A stretch of 64,000 nucleotides of DNA from positions 1-64,000 of the forward strand of contig DASZER010000056.1 in NCBI GenBank assembly GCA_035940575.1, written 5' to 3'. Both the position numbers and the translations under genes were made by a program. Of the stretch, positions 52,658-61,013 are shown piece after piece. Each line of letters starts with the position of its first letter. Position 1 is the stretch's first letter. This DNA comes from BP-191 sp035940575. GTDB taxonomy: Bacteria; Actinomycetota; Actinomycetes; BP-191. The notes beneath the pieces are model-generated. The model did not search any database. It was not told where the DNA came from and worked only from the letters and a program-made list of their open reading frames with translations.

Positions 52658-52849
52658 CTACCAGACGCAGTACGGGTAGTACGGCGTCACGGGCACGTCG
52701 TCGCTGAAGATGTAGAGCGGGCGCCAGTTGACGGTGCACTGGCCGACGCCGATGGGCGGCGGGGGCAGCGGGTCGGCCGTGGCGGGGGTGATCGGCGCGA
52801 GCGCGACGGCGACGGCCGCGCCGGCGAGCGCGAGGCGGAGGTGGGACAC
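52658..52849 (-). CDS. two-cysteine secreted microprotein I
   Basis: 63 residues; GTG 52849 after GGAGCCCACC. Signal peptide SHLRLALAGAAVAVALAPITPATA, cleaved near residue 26. A Pro-rich start (DPLPPPPIG) precedes Cys38 and Cys61 (22 between), with CTVNWRPLYIF and VPVTPYYPYCVW strands. It is the first gene of the array after ilvE, 83 bases from its stop. Confidence 0.7.
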   Translation of the reverse strand: MSHLRLALAGAAVAVALAPITPATADPLPPPPIGVGQCTVNWRPLYIFSDDVPVTPYYPYCVW

Positions 52850-52932
52850 GGTGGGCTCCGTTCCGTGAGGGGTCCGCCCTCGGGGGGTGGGCAGTCGGCG
52901 CGGGGTTCGACGCGGGTGGCTCGAGTCCCTAC

Positions 52933-53859
52933 TCAGTCGCGGACGTACTCGTTCCACTCCTTGTAGCGGTCGAGGCGTCCGGTGACGGCCTGCCGGTACA
53001 GCTCGACGAGCCGCCGCGTCACCGGGCCCGGCGTGCCCGTGCCGACCCGGCGGTCGTCGATCTCGACCATCGGAACGACCTCGGCGGCGGTGCCCGTGCA
53101 GAACACCTCGTCGGCGAGGTAGAGGTCGGAGCGCACGAGGCTCTTCTCCACGACCTCGATGCCCTCGTCGCGGGCGAGCGTCATGACCGAGTCGCGGGTG
53201 AGGCCGGCGAGGACGCCGTCCACGACCGGCGGGGTGTAGAGGACGCCGCGGGTCACGACGAACAGGTTCTCCCCCGACCCCTCGGCGACGCGGCCGTCGG
53301 GCGTGAGCATGATGGCCTCGTCGTAGCCGGCCTTGAGCGCCTCGACCTTGGCGAGCGAGGAGTTGAGGTACTGGCCCGTGCCCTTGCCCGCGGGCGGGAT
53401 CGTGTTGGCGCCGATGCGCTGCCACGAGGAGACGCGGGCGCGGACGCCGTTGCGCTCGGCGTCGTCGCCGAGGTAGGTCCCCCACGGCCAGCAGGCGACC
53501 ATGACCTTGGTCTTGGACGGCAGCGGGTTGAGACCCATCTCGCCGTAGCCCAGGTACATCATCGGGCGGATGTAGCAGGACTCGACCTCGTTGACGCGCA
53601 CGAGGTCCTTCGTCGCCGCGATCACCTCGTCGACCGTGAAGTCCGGCTCGAGGAAGTACAGGTGCGCGCTGCGGAACAGCCGCTCGATGTGCTCGGTCAG
53701 CCGGAACACCGCCGGGCCGCGCTCGGTGGCGTACGCCCTGACGCCCTCGAAGACGCCCCACCCGTAGTGCATCGTGGGGTTGAGGACGTGGATGGTGGCG
53801 TCATCCCAGTCGACGAGCTCGCCGTTCATCCAGATCTTCGCGGTGGGCGTGATCGGCAT
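52933..53859 (-). CDS. ilvE: branched-chain amino-acid aminotransferase (shorter, type 1)
   Basis: PLP fold-type IV transaminase for Leu, Ile and Val. The 308-residue product has IWMNGELVDWDDATIHVLNP, GVFEGVRAYATERGP near 36-50, MMYLGYGEMGLNP, the PLP-Lys region GQYLNSSLAKVEALKAGYDEAIML with Lys near 163 (landmarks NSSLAKVEA and GYDEAIML), and ENLFVVTRGVLYTPP near 196-210. ATG 53859. Twenty bases downstream of a second, longer BCAT of a different subfamily. Last gene of serA-hydrolase-M48-ilvE2-ilvE. Confidence 0.95.
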   Translation of the reverse strand: MPITPTAKIWMNGELVDWDDATIHVLNPTMHYGWGVFEGVRAYATERGPAVFRLTEHIERLFRSAHLYFLEPDFTVDEVIAATKDLVRVNEVESCYIRPMMYLGYGEMGLNPLPSKTKVMVACWPWGTYLGDDAERNGVRARVSSWQRIGANTIPPAGKGTGQYLNSSLAKVEALKAGYDEAIMLTPDGRVAEGSGENLFVVTRGVLYTPPVVDGVLAGLTRDSVMTLARDEGIEVVEKSLVRSDLYLADEVFCTGTAAEVVPMVEIDDRRVGTGTPGPVTRRLVELYRQAVTGRLDRYKEWNEYVRD

Positions 53860-53879
53860 CCGCCGACCCTACCGCCGCG

Positions 53880-54959
53880 TCAGCACACCTTGTGGAGCCA
53901 CCCGTGGCTGTCGGGCGTGCGGCCGAGCTGCACGTCGAGCAGCGTGTCGCGCAGCCGCTGCGTGACCGGCCCGGTCTCGCCGGTGCCGACCTCGCCGTCG
54001 CGCCACTTGAGCTTCCCTACCGGCGTGATGACCGCGGCCGTGCCGCAGGCGAACACCTCGGTGACCGAGCCGTCGGCCACGCCCGCGCGCCACTCCTCGA
54101 CGTCGACCTTGCGCTCCTCGACCTTGTGGCCGAGCTCGCCCGCGAGCGTGAGGACGGCGTCGCGCGTGACGCCCTCGAGGATCGTGCCCGTCAGTTCCGG
54201 CGTCACGATCGAGCCGTCGTCGTGGACGAAGAACAGGTTCATGCCGCCGAGCTCCTCGACCCACCGGCGCTCGACCGCGTCGACGAACGCCACCTGGTCG
54301 CAGCCGTTCGCGATGGCCTCCTGCTGGGCGAGCAGGCTCGCGGCGTAGTTGCCCGCGCACTTCGCCGCGCCGGTGCCCCCCGGCGCCGCGCGGACGTACT
54401 CCTCGGACAGCCAGATCGTCACGGGCTTGAGGCCGCCCGCGAAGTACGAGCCAGCCGGCGACGCGATGAGCACGAACAGCGCCTTGCCGCTCGGCCGCAC
54501 GCCGAGCCCGACCTCGGTGCCGAGCATGAACGGCCGCAGGTACAGGCTCGCCTCGCCGCCGCTCGGCACCCAGTCGCGGTCGGTACGGATCAGCTCGTCG
54601 GCCAGCCCGACGAACCAGTCGTCCGGCAGCGGCGGCAGCGCGAGGCGCGCCGCGGAGCGGGCGAAGCGCGCGGCGTTGGCCTCGGGGCGGAACGTGTTGA
54701 CCGAGCCGTCGGGGTGCCGGTACGCCTTGAACCCCTCGAAGATCGCCTGCCCGTAGTGCAGGAACGACGTCGCGGGGTCGAGCTCCAGCGGGCCGTACGC
54801 GCGGATGCGCGGCGACGTCCAGCCCCCGTCCGACGACCACTCGGCGGTCGCCATGTGGTCGGTGAACACGCGCCCGAATCCGGGCTCGGTCAGCAGCGCG
54901 GCACGCTGCTCCGCGTCGAGCGGCGTGGTGTTGAGCTCGATGGCGAGGTCGAGGTCCAT
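53880..54959 (-). CDS. ilvE: branched-chain amino-acid aminotransferase (longer, type 2)
   Basis: A 359-residue BCAT of the longer subfamily common in actinobacteria and eukaryotes. It has FTDHMATAEWSSDGGWTSP near 32-50, FLHYGQAIFEGFKAYRHPDG near 66-85, YLRPFMLGTEVGLGVRPSG near 139-157, the PLP-Lys region GTGAAKCAGNYAASLLAQ with Lys near 195, and GMNLFFVHDDGSIVTPELTG near 233-252. It shares only motif-level similarity with the neighbouring IlvE. Both should accept Leu/Ile/Val; one may prefer another substrate such as D-amino acids or aminodeoxychorismate-like compounds. Confidence 0.95.
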   Translation of the reverse strand: MDLDLAIELNTTPLDAEQRAALLTEPGFGRVFTDHMATAEWSSDGGWTSPRIRAYGPLELDPATSFLHYGQAIFEGFKAYRHPDGSVNTFRPEANAARFARSAARLALPPLPDDWFVGLADELIRTDRDWVPSGGEASLYLRPFMLGTEVGLGVRPSGKALFVLIASPAGSYFAGGLKPVTIWLSEEYVRAAPGGTGAAKCAGNYAASLLAQQEAIANGCDQVAFVDAVERRWVEELGGMNLFFVHDDGSIVTPELTGTILEGVTRDAVLTLAGELGHKVEERKVDVEEWRAGVADGSVTEVFACGTAAVITPVGKLKWRDGEVGTGETGPVTQRLRDTLLDVQLGRTPDSHGWLHKVC

Positions 54960-54979
54960 GGCTACGACGGTAGCGGACG

Positions 54980-56491
54980 TCAGACCGCTATCCCACGGGT
55001 CTTCAACGCCCTGCGCAGCGACGCGACCTTCGCCGGGTCGGCGACGGCCTCCTCCGCGGCCGCCCAGAAGTCCCACTCGACGCCCTTCGGCGAGACGAGG
55101 GCGGCGGAGTCGTTCCAGCGCAGCGACCAGCGCCAGCCTCCCGCGGTCGTCAGCGCGGCGGCCACGGCCCCGGCCAGCGCGCGCGTGACCACGTCGCGGG
55201 CGATGCGTTGCCTCGCCTCCTCGTCGGCAACCTGCGCGAGCCGCGGCTCGACGGCCAGCGCGAGGTCGGCGAGGCGCCCCTCCTCGACCAGCGCGAGCGC
55301 GCCGCCGATCCCGCCGGGCGTGCCGCCGGTCACCTGCGCGACGGCCGTGTGCAGGCGCTCGCTCTCCGACGTGGCGAACGGCGCGCTGATCGCCTCCGCG
55401 GCCTCGTCGTCCCACGCGACGGGGACGAGCGAGCCGTTCCTCGCGGCCACCCGCGACACGAGCGCCGACATGCGGTCGTCGGTCCGCGCGGGGTCGGCGA
55501 GCAGGTCCACCGCGCGGGCGGTGTCGTCGGGCGCGGGCGCGTCCGTCGCGCCGAGGGCGGCGAGGCGGGTGCCGAGGCTCGGGTGCGAGTCGTAGCGGTC
55601 GGTCTCCCGCGCCGCGATCCGCTCCGCCAGCGAGGCGCGCCCCTCCTCGTGGTCGGGGTGGTCGTGGAAGAGCCGGAAGCCCTCGTACAGCGCGGCCGGG
55701 CGCCGCCCCGCCTCCCACAGCGGGCCCGCGTAGCGCTCCACGAACTCGTCGAACGCCGCCCCCGCGACGTGCACCTTCCGCAGCGCCGAGGCGTGCGCGG
55801 GCGCGCCGACGAGGTGCGCGGCGTTCGCGTCGGCGGCGAGCTCCTGGCGGCGCGACACCGCCTGGCTCACCCGGAGGTAGAGGTTGCCGTACGCCTCGAA
55901 CACCTTGGCGACGAGGTTGTCGCCGAGGTGGTGGATCGTGCGGCCGATCGACGCGCGGCCGCGGTACACGAGCGGCCCGAGCCGCGTGTCGCCGCCGGTG
56001 TAGTGGCCGAACTCGTGCGCCAGCACCCCCCCCATCTCGTCGGGCGTCAGCACCTCCAGCAACGGCACGCCGATGCCCATCACGCGCTCGCCGGGAACGA
56101 GCCCGAGGAACCTGCTGCGCTGGAACACGAACGCGTTGACGTCGGGCACGAGGTACAGGCGCGCCGGCGGCTCCGTGCCGAGCGCCGCGGCGACCTCGCG
56201 CACCGTCGCCCACAGCCGCGGCTCCTCCGCGTCGGTCACCGCGACGCCGGTCACCTCGTCGGCCTCGCCGCGGCGTTCGACGAAGAACATCCCGCGCAGG
56301 ATGCCGAACGCGATCACGCCGGTGAAGAAGATCGCGCGCCCGGGGACGCGGCCGCGCGAGATCAGCCAGAAGTCGGCCGCGACGAGCGCCGCCACGATGC
56401 CGAGGCCGATCAGGTAGAAGCCGAGCAGCAGCAGCACCGCGACGGCGGCGCGGCCACCGGCGGAGGGCCTGGCGGGGACGGCCGTGGTCAC
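54980..56491 (-). CDS. M48-family membrane metalloprotease
   Basis: A 503-residue membrane zinc protease. Two transmembrane helices (AAVAVLLLLGFYLIGLGIVAALVAADFW, with landmark VLLLLGFYLIGLGIV, and AIFFTGVIAFGILRGMFFV) precede the HExxH motif in GGVLAHEFGHYTGGDTRL near 171-188, and SRRQELAADANAAHLVG near 230-246 supplies the third ligand Glu. The C-terminal half is an Ala/Arg/Glu-rich domain not seen in HtpX. It may degrade misfolded membrane or envelope proteins. GTG 56491 overlaps the hydrolase stop. Confidence 0.88.
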   Translation of the reverse strand: MTTAVPARPSAGGRAAVAVLLLLGFYLIGLGIVAALVAADFWLISRGRVPGRAIFFTGVIAFGILRGMFFVERRGEADEVTGVAVTDAEEPRLWATVREVAAALGTEPPARLYLVPDVNAFVFQRSRFLGLVPGERVMGIGVPLLEVLTPDEMGGVLAHEFGHYTGGDTRLGPLVYRGRASIGRTIHHLGDNLVAKVFEAYGNLYLRVSQAVSRRQELAADANAAHLVGAPAHASALRKVHVAGAAFDEFVERYAGPLWEAGRRPAALYEGFRLFHDHPDHEEGRASLAERIAARETDRYDSHPSLGTRLAALGATDAPAPDDTARAVDLLADPARTDDRMSALVSRVAARNGSLVPVAWDDEAAEAISAPFATSESERLHTAVAQVTGGTPGGIGGALALVEEGRLADLALAVEPRLAQVADEEARQRIARDVVTRALAGAVAAALTTAGGWRWSLRWNDSAALVSPKGVEWDFWAAAEEAVADPAKVASLRRALKTRGIAV

Positions 56492-57177
56492 GTCAGGAAC
56501 TCCTCCACGATCGCGGCGAACGACGGCGACTCGACCCACGGATAGTGCCCTACGCCGTCGAGCACGACGAGGGAGGTACGAGGGATCTCCGCGGCGATCG
56601 CCTCGGCGGCCGCGACCGGCGTCAGCCGGTCCGCGCCGCCCGCGACGACGAGCGTCTCGGCGTCGATCGTTCCCCGCGGCACGTCGCCGAAGTCGTAGAA
56701 GCCGCACTCGGCGCGCCTGTCCATCTCCTCGTCCACGTGGGCGGCGTGCGCCTGCGCGGCGGCGTTCCAGGTGCCGTACGTCTCGGGCCTGCTGACGTCC
56801 TCGCCCGTCACGTCCTGGAGCCTGCCGCTCGGCGTGACGAGCACGAGCCGGCCGACAGGGTGCTGCCGCGCGAACACCTGCGCCACCACCGCGCCCGCGC
56901 TGTGCGCGAGCAGGTCGAAGCGCTCCACGCCGAGGTGCGCCCGAAGGTCCTCGAGGTCGCCGGCGAGGTACGGCATCGCGAGCCGTTCCGTCCTGCCGCT
57001 CGCGCCGGTGCCGCGCGCGTCGAGCAGGAGCAGCGTCCGGGTGGCGTCGAGGCCGCCGAGGTCGCCGAGGTACCTGGACGCGCGGCCGGGGCCGCCCGGC
57101 TGGCAGACGAGCAGCGGGCCGTTGCCCCTCGTCGTGTACGACAGGGTGACGCCGTCGCGCGTGACGAACGTCGTCAC
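56488..57177 (-). CDS. alpha/beta hydrolase
   Basis: A 229-residue alpha/beta-fold hydrolase. Landmarks: PLLVCQPGGPGRASRYLGD near 21-39 (oxyanion-hole HG replaced by QPGGP, as in proline iminopeptidase-like enzymes), LLLLDARGTGASGRT near 49-63, DLLAHSAGAVVAQVFA near 88-103 with the nucleophile Ser, and GVGHYPWVESP near the end with the catalytic His. It could be a peptidase or an esterase. GTG 57177 overlaps the serA stop (GTGA). Confidence 0.85.
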   Translation of the reverse strand: MTTFVTRDGVTLSYTTRGNGPLLVCQPGGPGRASRYLGDLGGLDATRTLLLLDARGTGASGRTERLAMPYLAGDLEDLRAHLGVERFDLLAHSAGAVVAQVFARQHPVGRLVLVTPSGRLQDVTGEDVSRPETYGTWNAAAQAHAAHVDEEMDRRAECGFYDFGDVPRGTIDAETLVVAGGADRLTPVAAAEAIAAEIPRTSLVVLDGVGHYPWVESPSFAAIVEEFLT

Positions 57178-58769
57178 GTCGTGACGAGGTCCACGCCGCG
57201 GACGAAGTGCGCGCCGATCGCGTCGGAGATCGCGCGCAGCGCGTCCTCGGGGATCGCGCTGTCGACGGTGAGCGCCATGAGCGCGTCGCCGCCCTGCTGC
57301 GTACGCGACACCTGCATCGACGCGATGTTGACGCCTGCGTCGCCGAGGACGCCGCCGACCGCGCCGACGATGCCGGGGCGGTCGTGGTAGCGGAAGAACG
57401 CGAGGTGGTCGGTCGGCGTGAGGTCGACGTCGAAGCCGTCCACCTCGATGACGCGCTCGATCTGGCGGGGCGTGAGCAGCGTCCCGCTGACCGTCACCGA
57501 GCCGCCGTCGGCGAGCGTGCCGCGCAGCGTGACGAGGCTGCGGTAGTCGGCGCTGTCGGTGCTCGTCGTGAGGTCGACGGTGACGCCGCGGTCCTCGGCG
57601 AACAGCGGGGCGTTGACGTACGTCACCGGCTCCTCGACCACGGGGGCGAAGGCGCCCTTGAGCGCCGCGAGCTTGAGGACGTTGACGTCGTGCACCGCGA
57701 TCTCGCCGCGCACCTCGACGGTCAGGCTCGCGACGACCTGCTGCGCGAGGCCGGTGAGGATCTGGCCGAGCTTCTCGACCAGGGGCAGCGCGGGGCGGAT
57801 CTCCTCCGCGATCACGCCGCCGGCCTGCACGTTGACCGCGTCGGGGACGAACTCGCCCGACAGCGCGAGCTTCACGCTGCGGGCGACGGCGGTGCCCGCC
57901 TTGTCCTGCGCCTCGACCGTCGACGCGCCGAGGTGCGGCGTCGCGACCACCGTGTCGAACCCGAACAGCTCGCTGTCGGTGCACGGCTCGGTGACGAACA
58001 CGTCCACGCCCGCGCCGCCGATCCGCCCGTCCTTGAGCGCCTGCGCGAGCGCGTGCTCGTCCACCAGGCCGCCGCGGGCGGCGTTGACGAGGATCGCGTC
58101 GGGCTTCATCAGCGCGAGCTCGCGCGCGCCGATCAGGCCCGCCGTCTCCTTCGTCTTGGGCAGGTGGATCGTCACGACGTCCGCCTCTTGAAGCACCTCG
58201 TCGAGCGGCAGCAGGCGCACGCCCATCTGCGCGGCGCGGCCCGCGGGGACGTAGGGGTCGTAGGCGACGAGCCGCATCCCGAACGCGCTGAGCCGCTGCG
58301 CGACGAGCACGCCGATCCGCCCGAGCCCGACGATGCCGGCGGTCTTGCCCGCCAGCTCGACGCCGGTGAACTTGGAGCGCTTCCACTCCCCCGCCCGCAG
58401 GCTCGCGTCGGCCCTGGGGATGCGTCGGGCCACGGCGAGCAGGAGCGCGATCGCGTGCTCGGCGGCGGAGATGACGTTGGACTGCGGGGCGTTGACGACC
58501 ATCACGCCGGCCTTGGTGGCGGCGGGGACGTCGACGTTGTCGAGCCCGATGCCCGCGCGGGCGACCACCTTGAGCCGCGGCGCGGCGGCGAGCGCCTCGG
58601 CGTCGATCGTGGTCGCGCTGCGCACGATGACCGCGTCCGCCTCGGCGAGCGCGGGCAGCAACGCCGCTCTGTCGGCCCCGTCGACGTGCCGTACGTCGAA
58701 GTCGTTGCCGAGCACCTCGATGGCGCTCGGCGCCAGCTCCTCCGCGATCAGCACGACAGGGCGGTTCAT
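57174..58769 (-). CDS. serA: D-3-phosphoglycerate dehydrogenase
   Basis: SerA catalyses the first step of serine synthesis. The 531-residue product is the long form: catalytic domain with ARAGIGLDNVDVPAATKAGV near 74-93, GKTAGIVGLGRIGVLVAQRL near 140-159 (dinucleotide fold), NAARGGLVDEHAL near 231-243, TPHLGASTVEAQDKAG near 281-296, then an intervening (ASB) domain and a C-terminal ACT domain (RYHDRPGIVGAVGGVLGDAG near 460-479) for feedback by serine. ATG 58769. The operon continues to ilvE. Confidence 0.96.
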   Translation of the reverse strand: MNRPVVLIAEELAPSAIEVLGNDFDVRHVDGADRAALLPALAEADAVIVRSATTIDAEALAAAPRLKVVARAGIGLDNVDVPAATKAGVMVVNAPQSNVISAAEHAIALLLAVARRIPRADASLRAGEWKRSKFTGVELAGKTAGIVGLGRIGVLVAQRLSAFGMRLVAYDPYVPAGRAAQMGVRLLPLDEVLQEADVVTIHLPKTKETAGLIGARELALMKPDAILVNAARGGLVDEHALAQALKDGRIGGAGVDVFVTEPCTDSELFGFDTVVATPHLGASTVEAQDKAGTAVARSVKLALSGEFVPDAVNVQAGGVIAEEIRPALPLVEKLGQILTGLAQQVVASLTVEVRGEIAVHDVNVLKLAALKGAFAPVVEEPVTYVNAPLFAEDRGVTVDLTTSTDSADYRSLVTLRGTLADGGSVTVSGTLLTPRQIERVIEVDGFDVDLTPTDHLAFFRYHDRPGIVGAVGGVLGDAGVNIASMQVSRTQQGGDALMALTVDSAIPEDALRAISDAIGAHFVRGVDLVTT

Positions 58770-58869
58770 GCGGTGGAGCGTACCGGCGGGCGGGACCTTC
58801 CCGATCCGACCATGGACACGCATGGCGGCTCTGGGTACCGTTCGCGGCCACTCGTCCAGGGGGGGTCCG

Positions 58870-59439
58870 ATGCGGTTGTTGCCGCGCGCGTTCGTCGTTC
58901 TTCCGGCCTTGCTCGCGCTCACCGCGGCCGGCCCCGCGCAGCCCGCGGCGGCGGAGGGCGGCTCCCGCCCGGTCGTCGCGACCATCTCGATCACCGACTG
59001 GGGCCCGCTCGGCCGCGTCGTCGAGGTCACCGGCGACGCCGCCTCTCCCGACTACTCCTGCTTCCAGTCGGTCGGGGCCGCGAGCTTCACCGTCAGGTGC
59101 GTCCGGGAACCGATCCTCGACTTCGAGGCCTCGTGCGAGCTCTGCCCGGTGAACATCTCCCTGGCGGACGCCACGCCGCGGTGCGCGCGCGCCGACGTCC
59201 ACGCGACCACGTCGTACAACGGCGGCTGGGTCGGCGCCCGCGCCGGGTGCCAGTCCGGCCTCACCCGGTGGTGGACCCAGTACGCGATCTCGGTCCACGG
59301 CGGCCCGCACGCCTGGGGCGAGGACGCGTCGATGTCGTTCCCGGCGATGAACGCGGACGTGCTGCTCTGCGAGGCGGGGAGCACGGGCACCGTCGGGCCG
59401 ACCCCGGACTACGCGGTCACGTGCGCGTTCTCCGGGTGA
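58870..59439 (+). CDS. secreted eight-cysteine protein, unknown
   Basis: A 189-residue exported protein. Signal peptide MRLLPRAFVVLPALLALTAAGPAQPAAA, cleaved near residue 28. The mature chain has eight Cys (in YSCF, VRCV, SCELC, RCAR, GCQS, LLCEA, VTCAF), suggesting four disulfides, and beta-rich segments (RPVVATISITDWGPLGRVVEV landmark ATISITDWGPLG). No known domain recognised. ATG 58870; TACCGT at 58836-58841 is a possible -10. Convergent with ilvC. Confidence 0.7.
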   Translation: MRLLPRAFVVLPALLALTAAGPAQPAAAEGGSRPVVATISITDWGPLGRVVEVTGDAASPDYSCFQSVGAASFTVRCVREPILDFEASCELCPVNISLADATPRCARADVHATTSYNGGWVGARAGCQSGLTRWWTQYAISVHGGPHAWGEDASMSFPAMNADVLLCEAGSTGTVGPTPDYAVTCAFSG

Positions 59440-59497
59440 CCGCGATGTGGCCTCGCCGTCGCGCCGTGGCGGGTCGAGTGCGCCGAGCCGTAGGCGG

Positions 59498-60487
59498 CTA
59501 CTCGATCCAGGACATCAGCGAGCGGAGGCGAGCGCCCACCTCCTCGATGGGGTGGGCCTTGCCCTCCTCGGCGTACTTCGTGAACTGCGGCCGACCCGCG
59601 TCGTCCTCCGCGACCCACTCCCGGGCGAACTGACCGGAACGGATCTCGTCGAGGATGCGACGCATCTCCGCCTTGGTCTCGGCGTTCACGACGCGAGGGC
59701 CGCGCGTGTAGTCGCCGTACTCGGCGGTGTCGGAGATCGACCAGCGCATCTTCGACAGGCCGCCCTCGTACATCAGGTCGACGATCAGCTTGAGCTCGTG
59801 CAGGCACTCGAAGTACGCCACCTCGGGCTGGTAGCCCGCCTCGACCAGCGTCTCGAACCCCGCCTGCACCAGCGCCGTTGCGCCGCCGCACAGGACCGCC
59901 TGCTCCCCGAACAGGTCGGTCTCCGTCTCCTCGGTGAACGTCGTCCGCAACGCCCCCGCCTTCGTGCCGCCGATCGCCTTGGCGTACGACAGCGCCAGCG
60001 GCAGCGCCTGGCCGCTCGCGTCCTGCTCGACCGCGACGAGGCACGGCACGCCGCGACCGTCGACGAACTGCCGGCGCACGAGGTGGCCCGGCCCCTTCGG
60101 CGCGACCATCGCCACGTCCACGCCCTCGGGCGGCGCGATGAGCCCGAAGCGGATGTTGAAGCCGTGCGCGAAGAACAGCGCGTGGCCCTCGTTCAACGAC
60201 GGCGCGATAGCGGAGGCGTAGAGCCCGCGCTGCGCGGTGTCGGGCGCGAGCACCATCACGAAGTCGGCCTCGGCGCACGCCTCCTCCGGCGTCAGCACGC
60301 GCAGGCCCGCCTCCTCGACGGCCGCGCGCGACTTCGAGCCCGGCGGCAGGCCGACGCGAACGTCCGCGCCCGAGTCGTGCAGCGACAGCGCGTGCGCGTG
60401 CCCCTGCGAGCCGAAGCCGAGCACCGCGACCTTGCGCGCGAGGATCGGGTCCAGCGAGGCGTCGGCGTCGTAGTAGATCTCGGGCAT
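59498..60487 (-). CDS. ilvC: ketol-acid reductoisomerase
   Basis: IlvC makes dihydroxy acids of Val and Ile synthesis with NADPH and Mg. The 329-residue class I enzyme has VAVLGFGSQGHAHALSLHDSG near 20-40, the catalytic MVAPKGPGHLVRRQF near 127-141 (His), FTEETETDLFGEQAVLCGGA (landmark DLFGEQAVLCGG near 192-203), and YFECLHELKLIVDLMYEGGL with metal-binding Glu. ATG 60487 is one base after the ilvN stop. Confidence 0.97.
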   Translation of the reverse strand: MPEIYYDADASLDPILARKVAVLGFGSQGHAHALSLHDSGADVRVGLPPGSKSRAAVEEAGLRVLTPEEACAEADFVMVLAPDTAQRGLYASAIAPSLNEGHALFFAHGFNIRFGLIAPPEGVDVAMVAPKGPGHLVRRQFVDGRGVPCLVAVEQDASGQALPLALSYAKAIGGTKAGALRTTFTEETETDLFGEQAVLCGGATALVQAGFETLVEAGYQPEVAYFECLHELKLIVDLMYEGGLSKMRWSISDTAEYGDYTRGPRVVNAETKAEMRRILDEIRSGQFAREWVAEDDAGRPQFTKYAEEGKAHPIEEVGARLRSLMSWIE

Positions 60488-60488
60488 G

Positions 60489-61013
60489 TCAGGCGGTCCT
60501 CTCGGCGGCGCGCAGGGCGCGGTCGGTCATCGAACGGCTCCCGCGCGCGACGGCGACGAGCCCGCTCTGCACCAGCTCCTTGATGCCGAACGGCTCGAGC
60601 ACGCGGATCAGCGCGTCGAGCTTGTCGGCCGTGCCGGTCGCCTCGATCGTCACGGCGTCGGTGGCGACGTCGACGACCTTGGCGCGGAACAACGACACGG
60701 TCTCCAGCACGTGCGACCGCGTCGACTGGTCGGCCCGCACCTTGAGCAGCAGCAGCTCGCGCTGCACCGACGCGGCGGGGTCGAGCTCGACGATCTTGAT
60801 GACGTTGACGAGCTTGTTGAGCTGCTTGGTCACCTGCTCCAGCGGCAGGTCCTCGACGGCGACGACGATCGTCATGCGCGAGACGTCGTCGTTCTCGGTC
60901 GGGCCGACGGCGAGGGACTCGATGTTGAAGCCGCGCCGTGAGAACAGCCCCGCGACGCGGGCGAGGACGCCGGGCCTGTTCTCCACGAGGACGGACAGCG
61001 TGTGGCGCGTCAT
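60489..61013 (-). CDS. ilvN: acetolactate synthase small (regulatory) subunit
   Basis: The valine-sensing subunit of acetolactate synthase. The 174-residue product begins RHTLSVLVENRPGVLARVAGLFSRRGFNIESLAVG (landmark ENRPGVLARVAGLFSRRGFN near 10-29), an ACT domain, and continues with the TVSLFRAKVVDVATDAVTIEATG landmark near 112-130. ATG 61013 overlaps the ilvB stop (ATGA). Confidence 0.97.
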   Translation of the reverse strand: MTRHTLSVLVENRPGVLARVAGLFSRRGFNIESLAVGPTENDDVSRMTIVVAVEDLPLEQVTKQLNKLVNVIKIVELDPAASVQRELLLLKVRADQSTRSHVLETVSLFRAKVVDVATDAVTIEATGTADKLDALIRVLEPFGIKELVQSGLVAVARGSRSMTDRALRAAERTA

